Shown piece by piece: positions 1 through 9,974 of a stretch of 64,000 nucleotides of DNA. How positions within the stretch are numbered: the first letter of the stretch is position 1; the number at the start of each line of letters is the position of its first letter. This stretch comes from Rosenbergiella epipactidis. Lineage in GTDB: Bacteria > Pseudomonadota > Gammaproteobacteria > Enterobacterales > Enterobacteriaceae. The notes beneath the pieces were generated by a model. It searched no databases, was not told the DNA's origin, and saw only the letters and a program-made list of their open reading frames with translations. A program made the position numbers and the translations under genes. The stretch spans positions 1 to 64,000 of the forward strand of contig NZ_JABBFQ010000009.1 of the NCBI RefSeq assembly GCF_018494055.1, read 5' to 3'.

Positions 1-67
1 GTGAAACGCCGTAGCGCCGATGGTAGTGTGGGGTCTCCCCATGCGAGAGTAGGGAACTGCCAGGCAT
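1..67 (+). rRNA. rrf: 5S ribosomal RNA, 3' end (partial)
   Basis: The first 67 bases match the 3' half of enterobacterial 5S rRNA, including the stretch around GCGAGAGTAGGGAACTGCC and the final CAGGCAT. The 5' half lies left of the window, so this is the tail of an rrn operon transcribed rightward. A strong terminator follows. Confidence 0.96.
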
Positions 68-77
68 CCAATAAGTC

Positions 78-108
78 AAAAAGGCCATCCTAACGGATGG
101 CCTTTTTG
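78..108 (+). terminator. rrn operon intrinsic terminator
   Basis: A 13-bp perfect inverted repeat (AAAAAGGCCATCC / GGATGGCCTTTTT) with a 4-base loop ends in a T-run. It lies 10 bases after the 5S rRNA and also faces the end of the convergent mobA, so it may act in both directions. Confidence 0.92.
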
Positions 109-121
109 CATTGGGTCTTTT

Positions 122-679
122 TTATTTTAACGATGCTTCATCATTAAAATTAGCAAATAACGGAAGTTCTTCATTAAACTCCAATGTCCGTCCGTGGCGA
201 GTAAAAAAATCAGTCACCTTCCGCTTTTCCTCTTGGTAAAGAAAATCGTGCAACATTCCCCTTAAGTCTCGATGAATTAGGCAGAAAAGAGGATGATCTC
301 GACCATTTTGTCGTACCCAAGTGAGGGGCAAGTTATGGCGTAGAGTGAATTCGTAGAGTCGTTGCACATAATCATTGGGAAACAATGGACTGTCACAAGG
401 GGCAACGGCAAGCCATTCTGTTTCTATTGCCTCTAGTCCCACCTCGATACCCGCTAAGGGACCAAGAAGAGTTTGCGCCTTATCTTGAATGACAGGATAT
501 CCTCTCTGTTGATAGATCGAAATATGTCGGTTGGCATTAATGGTCAAGTGGCTAACTTGTGGCGCTAAATGCTCGATTACATGGTCAATTAATGCTTTCT
601 CGTGCCACTGCACGAGTCCCTTATCTTTCCCATTCATGCGTCGTCCCGCACCGCCTGCCAAAATAATGCCACTGATCAC
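122..679 (-). CDS. mobA: Molybdenum cofactor guanylyltransferase MobA
   Basis: 185 residues. MobA joins GMP to molybdopterin to make the bis-MGD cofactor of molybdoenzymes in the cytoplasm. The N-terminus carries the nucleotidyltransferase signature LAGGAGRRM followed by DKGL (about residues 7-22), then NANRH and a PCDSPLFP segment like those of E. coli MobA (194 residues). The start is GTG at 677-679 with AAGGG about 9 bases upstream. No mobB follows: the gene runs straight into the terminator of the rRNA operon. It is divergent from srkA. Confidence 0.92.
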   Translation of the reverse strand: MISGIILAGGAGRRMNGKDKGLVQWHEKALIDHVIEHLAPQVSHLTINANRHISIYQQRGYPVIQDKAQTLLGPLAGIEVGLEAIETEWLAVAPCDSPLFPNDYVQRLYEFTLRHNLPLTWVRQNGRDHPLFCLIHRDLRGMLHDFLYQEEKRKVTDFFTRHGRTLEFNEELPLFANFNDEASLK

Positions 680-774
680 AGTTAACCCTTATCAATTAAT
701 CGCTCAAATAATCAGACTGCCAAGCAGGGTTGATGGTATCCTGCTGTTCAGTTTTTTACATTATTACAGAGATT

Positions 775-1761
775 ATGATCCAACCGAGCTTCGATTTCCA
801 AACACTTGATCCCGAAACCGTATTAGACGCGTTATGGAATACGGGGATACGCGTTGACTCGGGGTTAACCCCGCTCAATAGCTATGAAAACCGTGTCTGG
901 CAATTTAGCGATGAAGACCGAAAACGTTATGTGGCTAAATTCTACCGCCCACAGCGTTGGTCGCTTGAGCAGTTACATGAAGAACATCAGTTCACGCAAG
1001 AACTCGCCGAGGCTAATCTCGCGGTCGCCGCGCCACTCAGATTTCACGGAACCACTGTACAGCAAACAGAAGGTATTGCGTTTGCCATCTTCCCCAGTTT
1101 GGGCGGGCGACAATATGAAATTGATAATTACGACCATCTTGAACAAGCGGCCCAAACGTTAGCGCGTATCCATCACGTTGGCCGGCAATATCAATTCCGT
1201 CATCGACCGTCGTTGGGTCTTGATGAGTATTTTCATCAACCCTTGGCTTTACTAAAAGAAACATCACTCATCCCTGCAGCTTTAAAAGCGGATTTCATCA
1301 CCGCACTCAGCGAATTAGGAACGCAGTTAACTCGTCTGTGGCATACAGACTGGGATGTTTTACGCTTACATGGCGATTGTCATCCCGGTAATATCTTGTG
1401 GCGTGATGGACCGCTATTTGTCGATTTGGATGACGCGCGTAATGGTCCGGCCGTACAAGATCTCTGGATGTTAGTCAGCGGTGACCTGAATGAACAACGA
1501 GTGCAATGGGATATTCTGCTAGAATGTTATACAGAGCTAACCGAGTTCAACATTAATGAATTGTCACTGATTGAACCTTTACGTGCGATGCGCATGGTTT
1601 ATTATCTAGCGTGGGTAGTCAGACGTTGGCAAGATCCTGCTTTTCCTAAAGCTTTTCCTTGGTTTGAAGAGGCTGATTTCTGGAGACGACAGATTGCAGA
1701 AATTCACGCGCAGACTGTGTTGTTACAATCGCCTCCCTCACTGATGATGCCTCAATTTTGA
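775..1761 (+). CDS. srkA: Stress response kinase A (SrkA/YihE)
   Basis: A 328-residue APH/choline-kinase-fold Ser/Thr kinase, the same length as E. coli SrkA, which protects cells from stress-induced death downstream of Cpx signalling. The catalytic loop reads HGDCHPGN and the metal-binding DFG equivalent reads FVDLDDA. An upstream in-frame ATG at 730 would add 15 residues without family similarity, so the ATG at 775 is preferred. It lies 25 bases before dsbA, the conserved srkA-dsbA operon arrangement. I saw no clear CpxR box upstream of it here. Confidence 0.93.
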   Translation: MIQPSFDFQTLDPETVLDALWNTGIRVDSGLTPLNSYENRVWQFSDEDRKRYVAKFYRPQRWSLEQLHEEHQFTQELAEANLAVAAPLRFHGTTVQQTEGIAFAIFPSLGGRQYEIDNYDHLEQAAQTLARIHHVGRQYQFRHRPSLGLDEYFHQPLALLKETSLIPAALKADFITALSELGTQLTRLWHTDWDVLRLHGDCHPGNILWRDGPLFVDLDDARNGPAVQDLWMLVSGDLNEQRVQWDILLECYTELTEFNINELSLIEPLRAMRMVYYLAWVVRRWQDPAFPKAFPWFEEADFWRRQIAEIHAQTVLLQSPPSLMMPQF

Positions 1762-1786
1762 ATGATAATTTGGAGATAAGTAAAAA

Positions 1787-2413
1787 ATGAAAAAAGTATT
1801 ATTTGCTCTCTTTGGGGCAATGCTTGCCTTTGGTGCTTCTGCAGCAACCTTCACAGAAGGTAAGCAGTACCAGGCGATTGAAAAGCCAGTAAATGGTGCG
1901 CCAAAAGTTGTCGAATTTTTCTCATTTTTCTGCCCACACTGCTACGACTTTGAACGGACTTATAAAATCAACCAAGCGGTTGAACAGGGGCTTCCTGCAA
2001 ATGTGAAATTAACACGTTACCATGTTGATTTCTTAGGCGGCGACTACGGTCCAATCCTGACCCATGCTTGGGCAGTGGCTATGGCACTAGGTGTAGAAGA
2101 TAAAGTCATGGATCCTATCTTCGATGGCCTGCAGAAGTCTCAAACCATTAAAGATCAACAAAGCTTAAAAGATGTCTTTGTCAAAGCTGCGGGGATTACT
2201 CCGGAAGCTTATGACTCGGCATGGAATAGCTTTGCTGTAAAAGCACTAGTTAGCCAGCAAGAAAAAGCCGCGACTGATTTTAATATCAATGGTGTCCCTG
2301 CACTGTTCATCAATGGGAAATACCAAATCAACAATGCTGGGCTTGATACGAGTTCACTGCCTAACTTCTCAGCGGATTATGTCAACGTCACGAAGTTTTT
2401 GCTGAATAAATAA
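1787..2413 (+). CDS. dsbA: Thiol:disulfide interchange protein DsbA
   Basis: 208 residues, the E. coli length. DsbA is the periplasmic oxidase that introduces disulfide bonds into exported proteins and is reoxidised by DsbB. A signal peptide covers residues 1-19 and ends GASA-A. The active site CPHC is at residues 49-52 in the context FFCPHCYDF, and the cis-proline loop is GVPALF near residue 170. It is preceded by a good ribosome binding site (TTGGAGATAAG) and cotranscribed with srkA. Confidence 0.97.
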   Translation: MKKVLFALFGAMLAFGASAATFTEGKQYQAIEKPVNGAPKVVEFFSFFCPHCYDFERTYKINQAVEQGLPANVKLTRYHVDFLGGDYGPILTHAWAVAMALGVEDKVMDPIFDGLQKSQTIKDQQSLKDVFVKAAGITPEAYDSAWNSFAVKALVSQQEKAATDFNINGVPALFINGKYQINNAGLDTSSLPNFSADYVNVTKFLLNK

Positions 2414-2747
2414 GCGTATTACCTCTGAATACTCAGGTGTTCAGGGGTTTGCCCTGTTCCGAACAAGAAACTCGATCCTTTTATTCACAGAAGTGTAACC
2501 CGGTAATTATGTAAGGAAACATCGAAGATCTAATTTAACATTATGTTTTAAATGATTTTTATCTAGATCGATTGTATGTTTTGGTCAATTTGTAATTAAC
2601 GTAATAAATAGATCCACAGAGTTATCCACAGGATCTTAGACCTGATTTTCTTTTATGTGATCATGCCAGTCACTGACATGGTCAACATTTATTCTATTCT
2701 GTGGCATGCTAACGCTTATCCACGGCCCAACTCAGAAATTAATACCT
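2414..2747 (+). other. Intergenic region dsbA-polA
   Basis: 334 bases without a gene. It opens with a weak hairpin (CCTCTGAA 2422-2429 / TTCAGGGG 2440-2447) that probably ends the srkA-dsbA transcript. The rest is AT-rich and contains DnaA-box-like sequences before polA. E. coli carries extra genes (yihF, yihG) between dsbA and polA that are absent here. Confidence 0.7.
2622..2723 (+). promoter_or_regulatory. DnaA boxes upstream of polA
   Basis: TTATCCACA at 2622-2630 is identical to the strong DnaA box consensus, and a second copy with one mismatch (TTATCCACG) sits near 2716-2724, just ahead of the polA start. The sequence match is direct; control of polA by DnaA is inference. Confidence 0.45.
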
Positions 2748-5525
2748 ATGGCTCAAATCGCACCAAACCCGCTGATCCTAATAGATGGTTCTTCTTATCT
2801 CTACCGAGCGTTCCATGCTTTCCCGCCGCTCACTAATGCTGCGGGGGAACCGACAGGGGCCATGTATGGCGTGCTAAATATGCTGCGTAGCTTATTACTG
2901 CAATACCAGCCTAGCCATGTTGCTGTCGTATTCGATGCCAAAGGGAAAACCTTTCGTGATGAGCTGTTCGCTGAATATAAATCGCACCGCCCTCCTATGC
3001 CGGACGATTTACGCTCGCAAATCGAACCTTTGCACCAGATGGTTAAAGCGATAGGCTTACCGTTACTCGCTGTATCTGGCGTTGAAGCCGATGACGTTAT
3101 CGGTACACTGGCCCGTCAAGCGGAGCAAGAAGGGCGGGATGTATTGATCAGTACTGGCGATAAAGATATGGCACAACTGGTTAGCCCCCATATCACTCTT
3201 ATCAACACTATGAACAATACTGTTCTTGGCCCAGAAGAAGTTAACGAGAAATACGGTATTCCTCCAGAGCTGATAATTGATTATTTGGCATTAATGGGTG
3301 ACTCGTCCGATAACATTCCTGGTGTACCCGGTGTAGGTGAAAAGACCGCTCAGGCGTTATTACAAGGATTGGGAAGTTTAAATACCATCTATGCCGATCT
3401 CGATAAAGTGGCTAGCTTAAGTTTTCGCGGAGCGAAAACCATGGGTAAAAAATTGGCCGAAAATCAAGAAATGGCCATGCTCTCCTACCAACTTGCCACA
3501 ATCAAAACCGATGTTGAGTTAGCGCTCACCTGTGAGCAACTGAAGATCGGCCCGTTGGATCAAACACTTTTGCTCGACCTATTTGCCCGCTATGAATTTA
3601 AACGTTGGCTAGGGGATGTGGAAAACAATCGCTGGTTAAGTGGTAAGTCGACCTCAAAGGCCACAAATACTGCACCGGTAGAAGCGGCCCCTGTACCCGA
3701 AATCAGTTTATCTTCCGATAACTACCAAACGATTTTTGATCAGACGTTACTGGATGAGTGGCTTGTTAAGCTGAAAAATAGTGAGCTGTTTTCTTTTGAT
3801 TTAGAAACGACCTCTCTGGATTCTTACTCTGCTGAAATAGTCGGTCTTTCTTTCGCCACCGCTGCAGGCGAGGCGGCTTATCTACCTGTGGCCCACGACT
3901 ACTTGGATGCCCCTGAGCAACTCAACCGCGATGATGTTTTGGCTCAGTTTACGCCATTATTAGAAGACGAGAATGTGGCAAAAGTTGGTCAGAATCTAAA
4001 GTATGACCGTGGCGTACTGCTTAACTATGGCATTGAATTAAAAGGTATCCGTTTCGATACCATGCTGGAGTCTTACCTCTATAACAGTGTGGCCGGTAAA
4101 CACGATATGGATAGCCTCTCACAACGTTGGTTAGGCCATAAGACGATTACCTTTGAAGAGATTGCTGGTAAAGGCAAAAAACAGCTAACGTTTAATCAAA
4201 TAGCCCTGGAGCAAGCCGCTCAGTATGCAGCAGAAGATGCCGATGTTACGCTACAGCTGCATCAGAAAATTTGGCCTTTATTAGAAAATGAAGCGGGCCC
4301 TAAAAAAGTCTTCGACGAAATCGAGATGCCACTCGTGCCTGTGATCTCGAAAATCGAGCGCAATGGCGTATTAATTGAGCCGCTCATTCTTTCGGCACAC
4401 TCTCAAGAGTTGGCGCAGCGCCTCGAAGAGCTAGAGAAGAAAGCGCACGAGCTGGCAGGGGAAAGCTTTAATCTCTCATCGCCTAAACAGTTACAGACGA
4501 TCCTTTTTGAAAAACAGGGTATTAAGCCGACGAAAAAAACCCCGGGCGGTGCGCCGTCAACCAGTGAAGAAGTCCTGGCCGAGCTAGCGCTTGATCACCC
4601 GTTACCTAAAGTGATTCTTGAGCACCGTGGTCTCTCGAAACTGAAATCGACCTATACCGATAAGCTGCCTCTTATGATTAGCCCGATTACGGGTCGCTTA
4701 CATACTTCTTATCATCAGGCTGTTACCGCAACAGGACGCCTCTCGTCGACCGATCCAAATCTTCAGAATATACCGGTGCGTAACGATGAAGGTCGGCGTA
4801 TTCGCCAAGCGTTTATTGCCGCTCCTAGCCATAAAATTCTGGCAGCGGACTACTCGCAAATTGAATTACGGATTATGGCACACCTTTCACAAGATAAAGG
4901 CTTGTTAGAAGCCTTTGCCCAAGGTGAAGATATCCACCGAGCCACGGCTTCAGAAGTCTTCGGTACCCCACTGGATAAGGTGACGGGCGAACAACGCCGT
5001 AGTGCTAAAGCGATTAACTTTGGACTGATTTATGGCATGAGCTCGTTCGGACTATCGCGCCAATTAGGGATTGCCCCGGGTGAAGCGAAGAAGTATATGG
5101 ACCTCTACTTCGAGCGTTACCCAGGTGTCTTGACCTATATGGAAACTACACGTCAAAGTGCGGCGGAAAAAGGGTATGTTGAAACCCTCGAAGGACGTCG
5201 GCTCTATTTACCTGACATCAAGTCGAGCAATGCGATTCGCCGCAAAGCAGCGGAGCGGGCGGCGATCAATGCGCCAATGCAGGGTACCGCAGCCGATATT
5301 ATCAAACGTGCGATGATCGGGGTTGATCACTGGTTGGCGACCCAAGATCCGGACCGTATCAAGATGATCATGCAAGTACACGATGAATTGGTATTTGAAG
5401 TGCATGAAGACTTGGTCGATAGTGCGACGCAAAAAGTACGTGAAATTATGGAAAACTGCGTCACGCTAGCGGTACCTCTACAAGTGGATACCGGTCTAGG
5501 TGATAACTGGGATCAGGCGCATTAA
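2748..5525 (+). CDS. polA: DNA polymerase I
   Basis: 925 residues (E. coli 928). It performs gap filling and RNA-primer removal in Okazaki fragment maturation and repair. The N-terminal 5'-3' exonuclease begins [19 protein letters not shown]. The 3'-5' proofreading domain has FDLETTS. The polymerase domain carries motif A (ADYSQIELR), the O helix ([15 protein letters not shown]) and motif C (QVHDELVFE). An in-frame ATG at 2706 would add 14 non-homologous residues, so 2748 is chosen. The Spot 42 RNA gene normally downstream of polA is missing; dcyD begins 16 bases after the stop. Confidence 0.97.
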   Translation: MAQIAPNPLILIDGSSYLYRAFHAFPPLTNAAGEPTGAMYGVLNMLRSLLLQYQPSHVAVVFDAKGKTFRDELFAEYKSHRPPMPDDLRSQIEPLHQMVKAIGLPLLAVSGVEADDVIGTLARQAEQEGRDVLISTGDKDMAQLVSPHITLINTMNNTVLGPEEVNEKYGIPPELIIDYLALMGDSSDNIPGVPGVGEKTAQALLQGLGSLNTIYADLDKVASLSFRGAKTMGKKLAENQEMAMLSYQLATIKTDVELALTCEQLKIGPLDQTLLLDLFARYEFKRWLGDVENNRWLSGKSTSKATNTAPVEAAPVPEISLSSDNYQTIFDQTLLDEWLVKLKNSELFSFDLETTSLDSYSAEIVGLSFATAAGEAAYLPVAHDYLDAPEQLNRDDVLAQFTPLLEDENVAKVGQNLKYDRGVLLNYGIELKGIRFDTMLESYLYNSVAGKHDMDSLSQRWLGHKTITFEEIAGKGKKQLTFNQIALEQAAQYAAEDADVTLQLHQKIWPLLENEAGPKKVFDEIEMPLVPVISKIERNGVLIEPLILSAHSQELAQRLEELEKKAHELAGESFNLSSPKQLQTILFEKQGIKPTKKTPGGAPSTSEEVLAELALDHPLPKVILEHRGLSKLKSTYTDKLPLMISPITGRLHTSYHQAVTATGRLSSTDPNLQNIPVRNDEGRRIRQAFIAAPSHKILAADYSQIELRIMAHLSQDKGLLEAFAQGEDIHRATASEVFGTPLDKVTGEQRRSAKAINFGLIYGMSSFGLSRQLGIAPGEAKKYMDLYFERYPGVLTYMETTRQSAAEKGYVETLEGRRLYLPDIKSSNAIRRKAAERAAINAPMQGTAADIIKRAMIGVDHWLATQDPDRIKMIMQVHDELVFEVHEDLVDSATQKVREIMENCVTLAVPLQVDTGLGDNWDQAH

Positions 5526-5541
5526 GCGAGAAAGTGAAATA

Positions 5542-6510
5542 ATGTTAATCGATAATTACCCGAAAATAGAGCTGGTTGGTGCGCCGACCCCCATTGAGTA
5601 CCTACCGCGCCTATCCGATTATGCGGAACGCGATATTTACATTAAACGCGATGATCTGACCCCCCTAGGATTAGGGGGGAACAAGCTCCGTAAACTCGAG
5701 TTCCTCGCCGCACAAGCGCTGCAAGAAGGCGCGGATGTTTTGCTCACCGCTGGTGCGATCCAGTCTAATCATGTTAGGCAGACGGCGGCAGTGGCGGCGA
5801 AACTGGGCCTAAAATGTATGGCGATTTTAGAGAATCCTCTAGAGGACGCGCCGGAAGGTTATCAGCACAATGGCAATCGCTTATTACTCGACTTATTAGG
5901 CGTCAATGTTTTACCTGCACAGGTTGGACCCTCTCTCGCCGAACAGCTGAGCACGCAAGCCGAATTACTGCAAGCACAAGGATTCCGTCCTTATGTTGTA
6001 CCGGTAGGTGGCTCGAATACTTTGGGCAGTTTGGGATACGTTGGATGTGCGCAAGAAATTATGCATCAAGTGGCGGACATTCCTGACCTTGCTGCGGTCG
6101 TCGTCGCATCAGGTAGCGGAGGCACACATGCCGGCCTGTCAGTGGGTCTGGAACACTATCTTCCACAGGTTTCCTTGGTGGGGGTGACAGTTTCGCGCAG
6201 CCAGGCGCAGCAGCAGCCGATTGTTGACGCGCTACGTCAATCTTTAGCCGAGACGCTGAACGTCAGTGTGAAACAGCCACTCGAGTTGTGGGATGACTTC
6301 TACGCACCGGGCTACGGCTATACCAATGATAGCGGTAACGATGCGCTGAATTTACTGGCCCAGCTGGAAGGGATCTTCCTTGACCCCGTTTATACAGCGA
6401 AAGCAATGGCAGGAATGTTATCGGGAATTAACAGCCACCGTTTTGCTGGTAGTGGCCCGTTACTATTTATCCACACTGGCGGTTCACCAGCGCTTTTCGC
6501 CTACTCCTGA
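5542..6510 (+). CDS. dcyD: D-cysteine desulfhydrase
   Basis: 322 residues of the PLP-dependent ACC deaminase/D-cysteine desulfhydrase family, close to E. coli DcyD (328). It degrades D-cysteine to pyruvate, ammonia and sulfide. The PLP lysine lies in [10 protein letters not shown], followed by [22 protein letters not shown] and the phosphate-binding [10 protein letters not shown]. The ATG at 5542 follows a GCGAGAAAG ribosome site. In E. coli dcyD sits near fliY and cystine transport genes; here it stands alone behind polA, and its 3' end overlaps the convergent blc by 10 bases. Confidence 0.9.
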   Translation: MLIDNYPKIELVGAPTPIEYLPRLSDYAERDIYIKRDDLTPLGLGGNKLRKLEFLAAQALQEGADVLLTAGAIQSNHVRQTAAVAAKLGLKCMAILENPLEDAPEGYQHNGNRLLLDLLGVNVLPAQVGPSLAEQLSTQAELLQAQGFRPYVVPVGGSNTLGSLGYVGCAQEIMHQVADIPDLAAVVVASGSGGTHAGLSVGLEHYLPQVSLVGVTVSRSQAQQQPIVDALRQSLAETLNVSVKQPLELWDDFYAPGYGYTNDSGNDALNLLAQLEGIFLDPVYTAKAMAGMLSGINSHRFAGSGPLLFIHTGGSPALFAYS

Positions 6511-7034
6511 TCGGTCCACAGTAATTGGTCGATAGCAAATCCCGCCTGCTTGGCTTTCACTAACAGCGTTTGACGCGATGTAGCGGTTAAGTGAGGCTGG
6601 CGGGAGAGGATCCAGAGATAACTTCTGTCGGGCCCGCAGACTAAGGCCGTTTGGTAATCCTCGTCCAAGGCAATCACGTTATAGCTGGCATAGAAAGGCC
6701 CAAAAAATGACACTTTCAATGCTGCGCGATCATGACTTCCGGTGAAGCGGGCCTTGCCGATACTCTCAGACCACTGTCCTTTTTTAGGGTTAAAACCACG
6801 GTTTATAACGGTGATAGTGCCATCCTTTTGTAAACGGTATGTCGCGGTAACGTGGGTGAGGCCTTTTTCAAACCGATTCTCAAGCCTTGCGACCTCATAC
6901 CACTTACCTTGGTACTTCTCGACATCAAATGGCGTGACGGGCTTAACCCCCGAAGGCGGCGTCATCGTTTGACAGGCCGATAAGAGTGCGAGAGAACCCA
7001 AGCCAATAAGGGGTAACAGCAGTTTATATTTCAT
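6501..7034 (-). CDS. blc: Outer membrane lipocalin Blc
   Basis: 177 residues. A bacterial lipocalin anchored in the outer membrane, thought to bind lysophospholipids. The lipoprotein signal ends with the lipobox LLSAC (Cys21). The lipocalin signature [20 protein letters not shown] follows, then the second conserved region with LSRQP. The length equals E. coli Blc (177). It ends tail-to-tail with dcyD, sharing 10 bases. Confidence 0.92.
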   Translation of the reverse strand: MKYKLLLPLIGLGSLALLSACQTMTPPSGVKPVTPFDVEKYQGKWYEVARLENRFEKGLTHVTATYRLQKDGTITVINRGFNPKKGQWSESIGKARFTGSHDRAALKVSFFGPFYASYNVIALDEDYQTALVCGPDRSYLWILSRQPHLTATSRQTLLVKAKQAGFAIDQLLWTDQE

Positions 7035-7058
7035 CTCTATTGCCTTATTTTTCTGTCG

Positions 7059-7712
7059 TTAAATGATCGCTTTCGTTCCATTATAGAGGTGTAGGACCAA
7101 CTCGCTTTTCCAAAACTCGCCGAGAAAAACATCCTCTACGGCTAAGGATTTCTCCTTAAGCTTCGCGGTGAGCCACTCCTCATCCTTTTCAATGATTTCT
7201 AAGCCGTGTTGGCGAATTTCACCGGTTTTAATCACCAATACCGAAAACATTGTCGCTTCTTTAGTGATCACGCTGAGTTGGCCGCTAGGCTCAACCTGGG
7301 CGTAACGAACCTCTTCGAACGAATTTATTCCCAAAGAGTGAAGTTGTGAGGTAAGGCTAACGATATCGAGCTTATTTCGACTTTTAAGTACGTTTTCAAG
7401 GATAAAGTTACCGTTCTTCATGATAGGAATCGGATCACCTATCGTGATGGTACGTATCGACGAGATATGCTTGCTGGCGAAATTTAACGCGCTAATTAAT
7501 AACACCCCGAGCAGGAGTAAAATAACATACTGCTGCAGAGGGATCGTGTCGCTATAAATTACCCCGCCAATAATGCCCCCCAATACAAAGTTGCCGATAA
7601 AATCGATCGGGGTCATCTGTGAGAGTTGGGTCTTACCGGTGAGATTGAGGTGAGCGATGAGAACGCAGAAGCCAATCAGTAATTTGAGGAAAGTAAATTC
7701 GTAATATCCCAC
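7059..7712 (-). CDS. YetF/DUF421-type membrane protein
   Basis: 217 residues. Three hydrophobic segments lie in the first 80 residues (about 7-24, 37-53, 60-77), with the DUF421 hallmark LTGKTQLSQMTPIDFIGNFVLGG between the first two. A soluble YetF-type domain follows, with TIGDPIPIMKNGNFI and SLGINSFEEVRYAQVEPSGQL. The function of this family is not established. The GTG start has AAGGA 8 bases upstream. The same-strand blc ends 24 bases downstream and may be cotranscribed. Confidence 0.82.
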   Translation of the reverse strand: MGYYEFTFLKLLIGFCVLIAHLNLTGKTQLSQMTPIDFIGNFVLGGIIGGVIYSDTIPLQQYVILLLLGVLLISALNFASKHISSIRTITIGDPIPIMKNGNFILENVLKSRNKLDIVSLTSQLHSLGINSFEEVRYAQVEPSGQLSVITKEATMFSVLVIKTGEIRQHGLEIIEKDEEWLTAKLKEKSLAVEDVFLGEFWKSELVLHLYNGTKAII

Positions 7713-7830
7713 AAATTATCCTTACTAATTTAATCAATGGATGACACTAAGGATAATACAAATTGTCGGGTAGAGAGAAATAAGGGAGAAATTGTTCCCA
7801 ATAAAAATCTTACTGGGAACGAGAAGGGGA

Positions 7831-8412
7831 TTACTTAGCGTAGGCTTCCGTCGAAATGTTCAGGCTAATGGCATCGCTTACCGCAGGAACATACTTATCA
7901 ATACCGAACGCTGAACGCTGTAACGTGCCGCTGGCATCAAACCCAACCGCTTGCTTTTTCACCATTGCGTGTTCACCGATTTTATTGAGGGTGGCATGCA
8001 GGGTAACGGGCTTAGTGACCCCTTTCAGTGTGAGATTTCCCTCAACGTCGTACTTATGTTCGCCGCGTGGGATCACCTTGGTACTCGTAAAGGTGGCTGT
8101 GGCATATTTAGTGGTATCGAAGTATTCGCTACCTTGGAACTCTTTAGTTAAGGCCGGTACATGGGTATCGATATTACTGACTGGAATCGTCACTTGTACC
8201 GATGAGGTGGCAGGGTGCTGTGGATCGAACTTAATGACCCCCGTTGCGCCTGGAATCTCCGCGGTAGGATGTGAAAAACCAAAATGGTCCCAACTGACAA
8301 CGATAGAGGTGTGCGCAGCATCTAATTGGTAGTCCACTGCTGCCGCTTGTGAGGCCGCACTATACAGCGTAGTGGCGGCAACAATAGGTAAGAGAAGCGT
8401 ACTGATTTTCAT
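7831..8412 (-). CDS. YceI family periplasmic protein
   Basis: 193 residues with a signal peptide (1-23, cleavage near AAAVDYQ). The mature part has the YceI/polyisoprenoid-binding fold pattern: DAAHTSIVVSWDHFGFSHP, then GSEYFDTTKYATATFTST, then GNLTLKGVTKPVTL. Members bind isoprenoid chains in a beta-barrel, and several are periplasmic. It is diverged from E. coli YceI, so no symbol is given. It appears monocistronic, with its own ribosome site before ATG at 8410-8412. Confidence 0.85.
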   Translation of the reverse strand: MKISTLLLPIVAATTLYSAASQAAAVDYQLDAAHTSIVVSWDHFGFSHPTAEIPGATGVIKFDPQHPATSSVQVTIPVSNIDTHVPALTKEFQGSEYFDTTKYATATFTSTKVIPRGEHKYDVEGNLTLKGVTKPVTLHATLNKIGEHAMVKKQAVGFDASGTLQRSAFGIDKYVPAVSDAISLNISTEAYAK

Positions 8413-8550
8413 TATTTTTCTATCCTGTGTAGGGTGAATAATATAAGTATGGCTTATTTATCAGATAACGGATAGTTAATAGTTTTGTTCTCTTTATTCA
8501 AATAAATTGTTCAAAATTATGACAGTGGTAACAAAATAGAGCCAGAAGAG

Positions 8551-8570
8551 GGGTGCCTAGGCAGGCACCC
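8551..8570 (-). terminator. Hairpin after the porin remnant
   Basis: GGGTGCC (8551-8557) pairs with GGCACCC (8564-8570) around a 6-base loop, 8 bases past the stop of the porin remnant. On the minus strand it is followed by a pyrimidine-rich stretch rather than a clean T-run, so strength is uncertain. Confidence 0.5.
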
Positions 8571-8577
8571 GAAAGCG

Positions 8578-8975
8578 TTAGAAATCGTATTGCAAGGCAA
8601 CGCGGTTCTGCCAAAAATCTTTCTTGTAGAGAGGGGAAGTTTGAACGCCGACAAAATCGGTCAAGCTCAGACCCTTGAGCGCTCCCCCGAAGCTATAAAT
8701 ACCATAAACAAGGTACTCAGACTGGCGTAAACTGCCATGACTATTGGCCGGTTTAAGATCCATCCATGAGTAGCGAGTCCCCACAGTCACTTGCTCAGTT
8801 GCGCTGTAATTCAAGCTGGTGGCCCAAGCGTTTCCATTCCCGAGATCTTGAGTACTGGTGAAGAAGGGTTGAGCGAAATAAGGGGTCACAAGAGGGTATT
8901 GATGACCGCTGGCATTATTCGCCAAGTAGTCGTAGCCAACTTTCCAATTCAGGTTACTCAGCGGGAATAAAGACC
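8578..8975 (-). pseudogene. C-terminal remnant of an outer membrane porin (OprD-like)
   Basis: About 130 residues remain of a beta-barrel protein: alternating strands with GKVGYDY-like aromatic ends, the stretch GALKGLSLTDFVGVQ as in OprD-type porins, and a C-terminal QYDF ending in Phe as outer membrane barrels do. There is no signal peptide and no N-terminal two thirds. Upstream the reading passes directly into purine permease sequence in another frame, with the junction near 8955-8980. I read this as the product of a deletion that fused two genes. The OprD assignment is tentative. Confidence 0.65.
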
Positions 8976-9724
8976 GACCATGAAAAGCTGATACCAAAGC
9001 GAAAGGGAATAGGCAACGCGGGAAGGAGGCCTGAGCTAAAATGCGGGTGAAATTTACCTAAAAGTGTGGCGAGAAGGCTGCCTGCAACAATTCCAACGAT
9101 AATACTAGAGAGCTTGCACTAAGGACGACGGCTACAGTTCATCAGCACAATGATCAGGAGGGTAAAAAGCCCTAGCCCAAGATTATGTGGCGCGGCAAAG
9201 TCCGTCGCACCAAATCCGCCACCCCAATCGGTAATACTGACTTTAATCAGACTGATACCGATCAAGACAATAACGATACCGGTGACCAGTGGCGTCAATA
9301 CGCGAGAAAAGGTATGGATAAATTGGCTGACAATCAGCGGAATAATTGCCGAGACTAAGGTACAGCCAAAAATCATTGCCAGAATTTGCTCCGGTGTCGC
9401 CCCCTGCTGCTTTAGCAGTAACCCCCCAGCAATAATCACGCCCAAGAAGGCAAAGCTAGTGCCTTGCAGGCAAATCATCCCCGCCCCGATATTACGAAAA
9501 CGTACTGCTTGAATGACTGTTCCAACACCTGAAGCAAATAATGACATGCTGATTAAATAAGGAAGAAACTGCGTGAGGCCAAGGGAACTGCCAATAATTA
9601 AGGGGGGTGTCACAATCCCAACAATACTCGCCAACATATGCTGGACGGCGGTACAGACTGCAGGTATGAAAGGTAAACGATCGTTTAGACCATAAAGTAG
9701 CGGTTCATCATTTGTTTTTTGCAT
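8960..9724 (-). pseudogene. Truncated xanthine/purine permease (XanQ-like, NCS2)
   Basis: An NCS2-family proton:purine symporter resembling E. coli XanQ/XanP over its first half: NDRLPFIPAVCTAVQHMLA, SMSLFASGVGT, GIVIVLIGISLIKV, GGGFGATDF. An in-frame TAG at 9119-9121 follows residue 201 (NCSRRP). The same frame continues after it with XanQ-like sequence (SSIIVGIVAGSLLATLLGK, then IPFRFGISFSW) to about 8965, where it meets the porin remnant. The second half, including the QNNG motif, is gone. The gene is therefore doubly inactivated: an amber codon plus a deletion. Confidence 0.82.
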
Positions 9725-9756
9725 TGGCTCGCATCCACTGTTTTTTTACTTATCTC

Positions 9757-9772
9757 AGCAAAAACTATTCCA
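9757..9772 (-). promoter_or_regulatory. Sigma-54 promoter of the decayed permease
   Basis: On the minus strand the bases read TGGAATAGTTTTTGCT. This keeps the -24 GG and -12 GC with exactly 10 bases between, and TTGCT at -12. Initiation would be near 9747, upstream of the permease ATG at 9724. Confidence 0.55.
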
Positions 9773-9897
9773 GTTATTTAATTGATGCGGATTAAGGGCA
9801 AAACAGGGCGTTGCGGCTGATTGCGAGGATAAGAACACTTTTAGGTAAGTAATTTTTGATTCAGTTTATTACTTTTTGAGGCTTATTAGGTCAATAC

Positions 9898-9912
9898 GCA
9901 CCATTTTGGTGC
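9898..9912. promoter_or_regulatory. NtrC (NR-I) binding site
   Basis: GCACC-ATTTT-GGTGC is a perfect palindrome matching the NtrC consensus GCACC-N5-GGTGC seen upstream of glnA. It lies between the decayed permease and the porin, at a distance usual for an enhancer from both. Confidence 0.65.
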
Positions 9913-9974
9913 TTAAAATTTAAGACTATTCCAAGAAATTCATATTTTTGTCATAAAGCGTAAGGATAATCACC

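Noticed and set aside
531-809. Plus-strand ORF of 92 codons at mobA/srkA
   Set aside because: It lies antisense to the mobA 5' end and overlaps the srkA start; no family features and no ribosome site.
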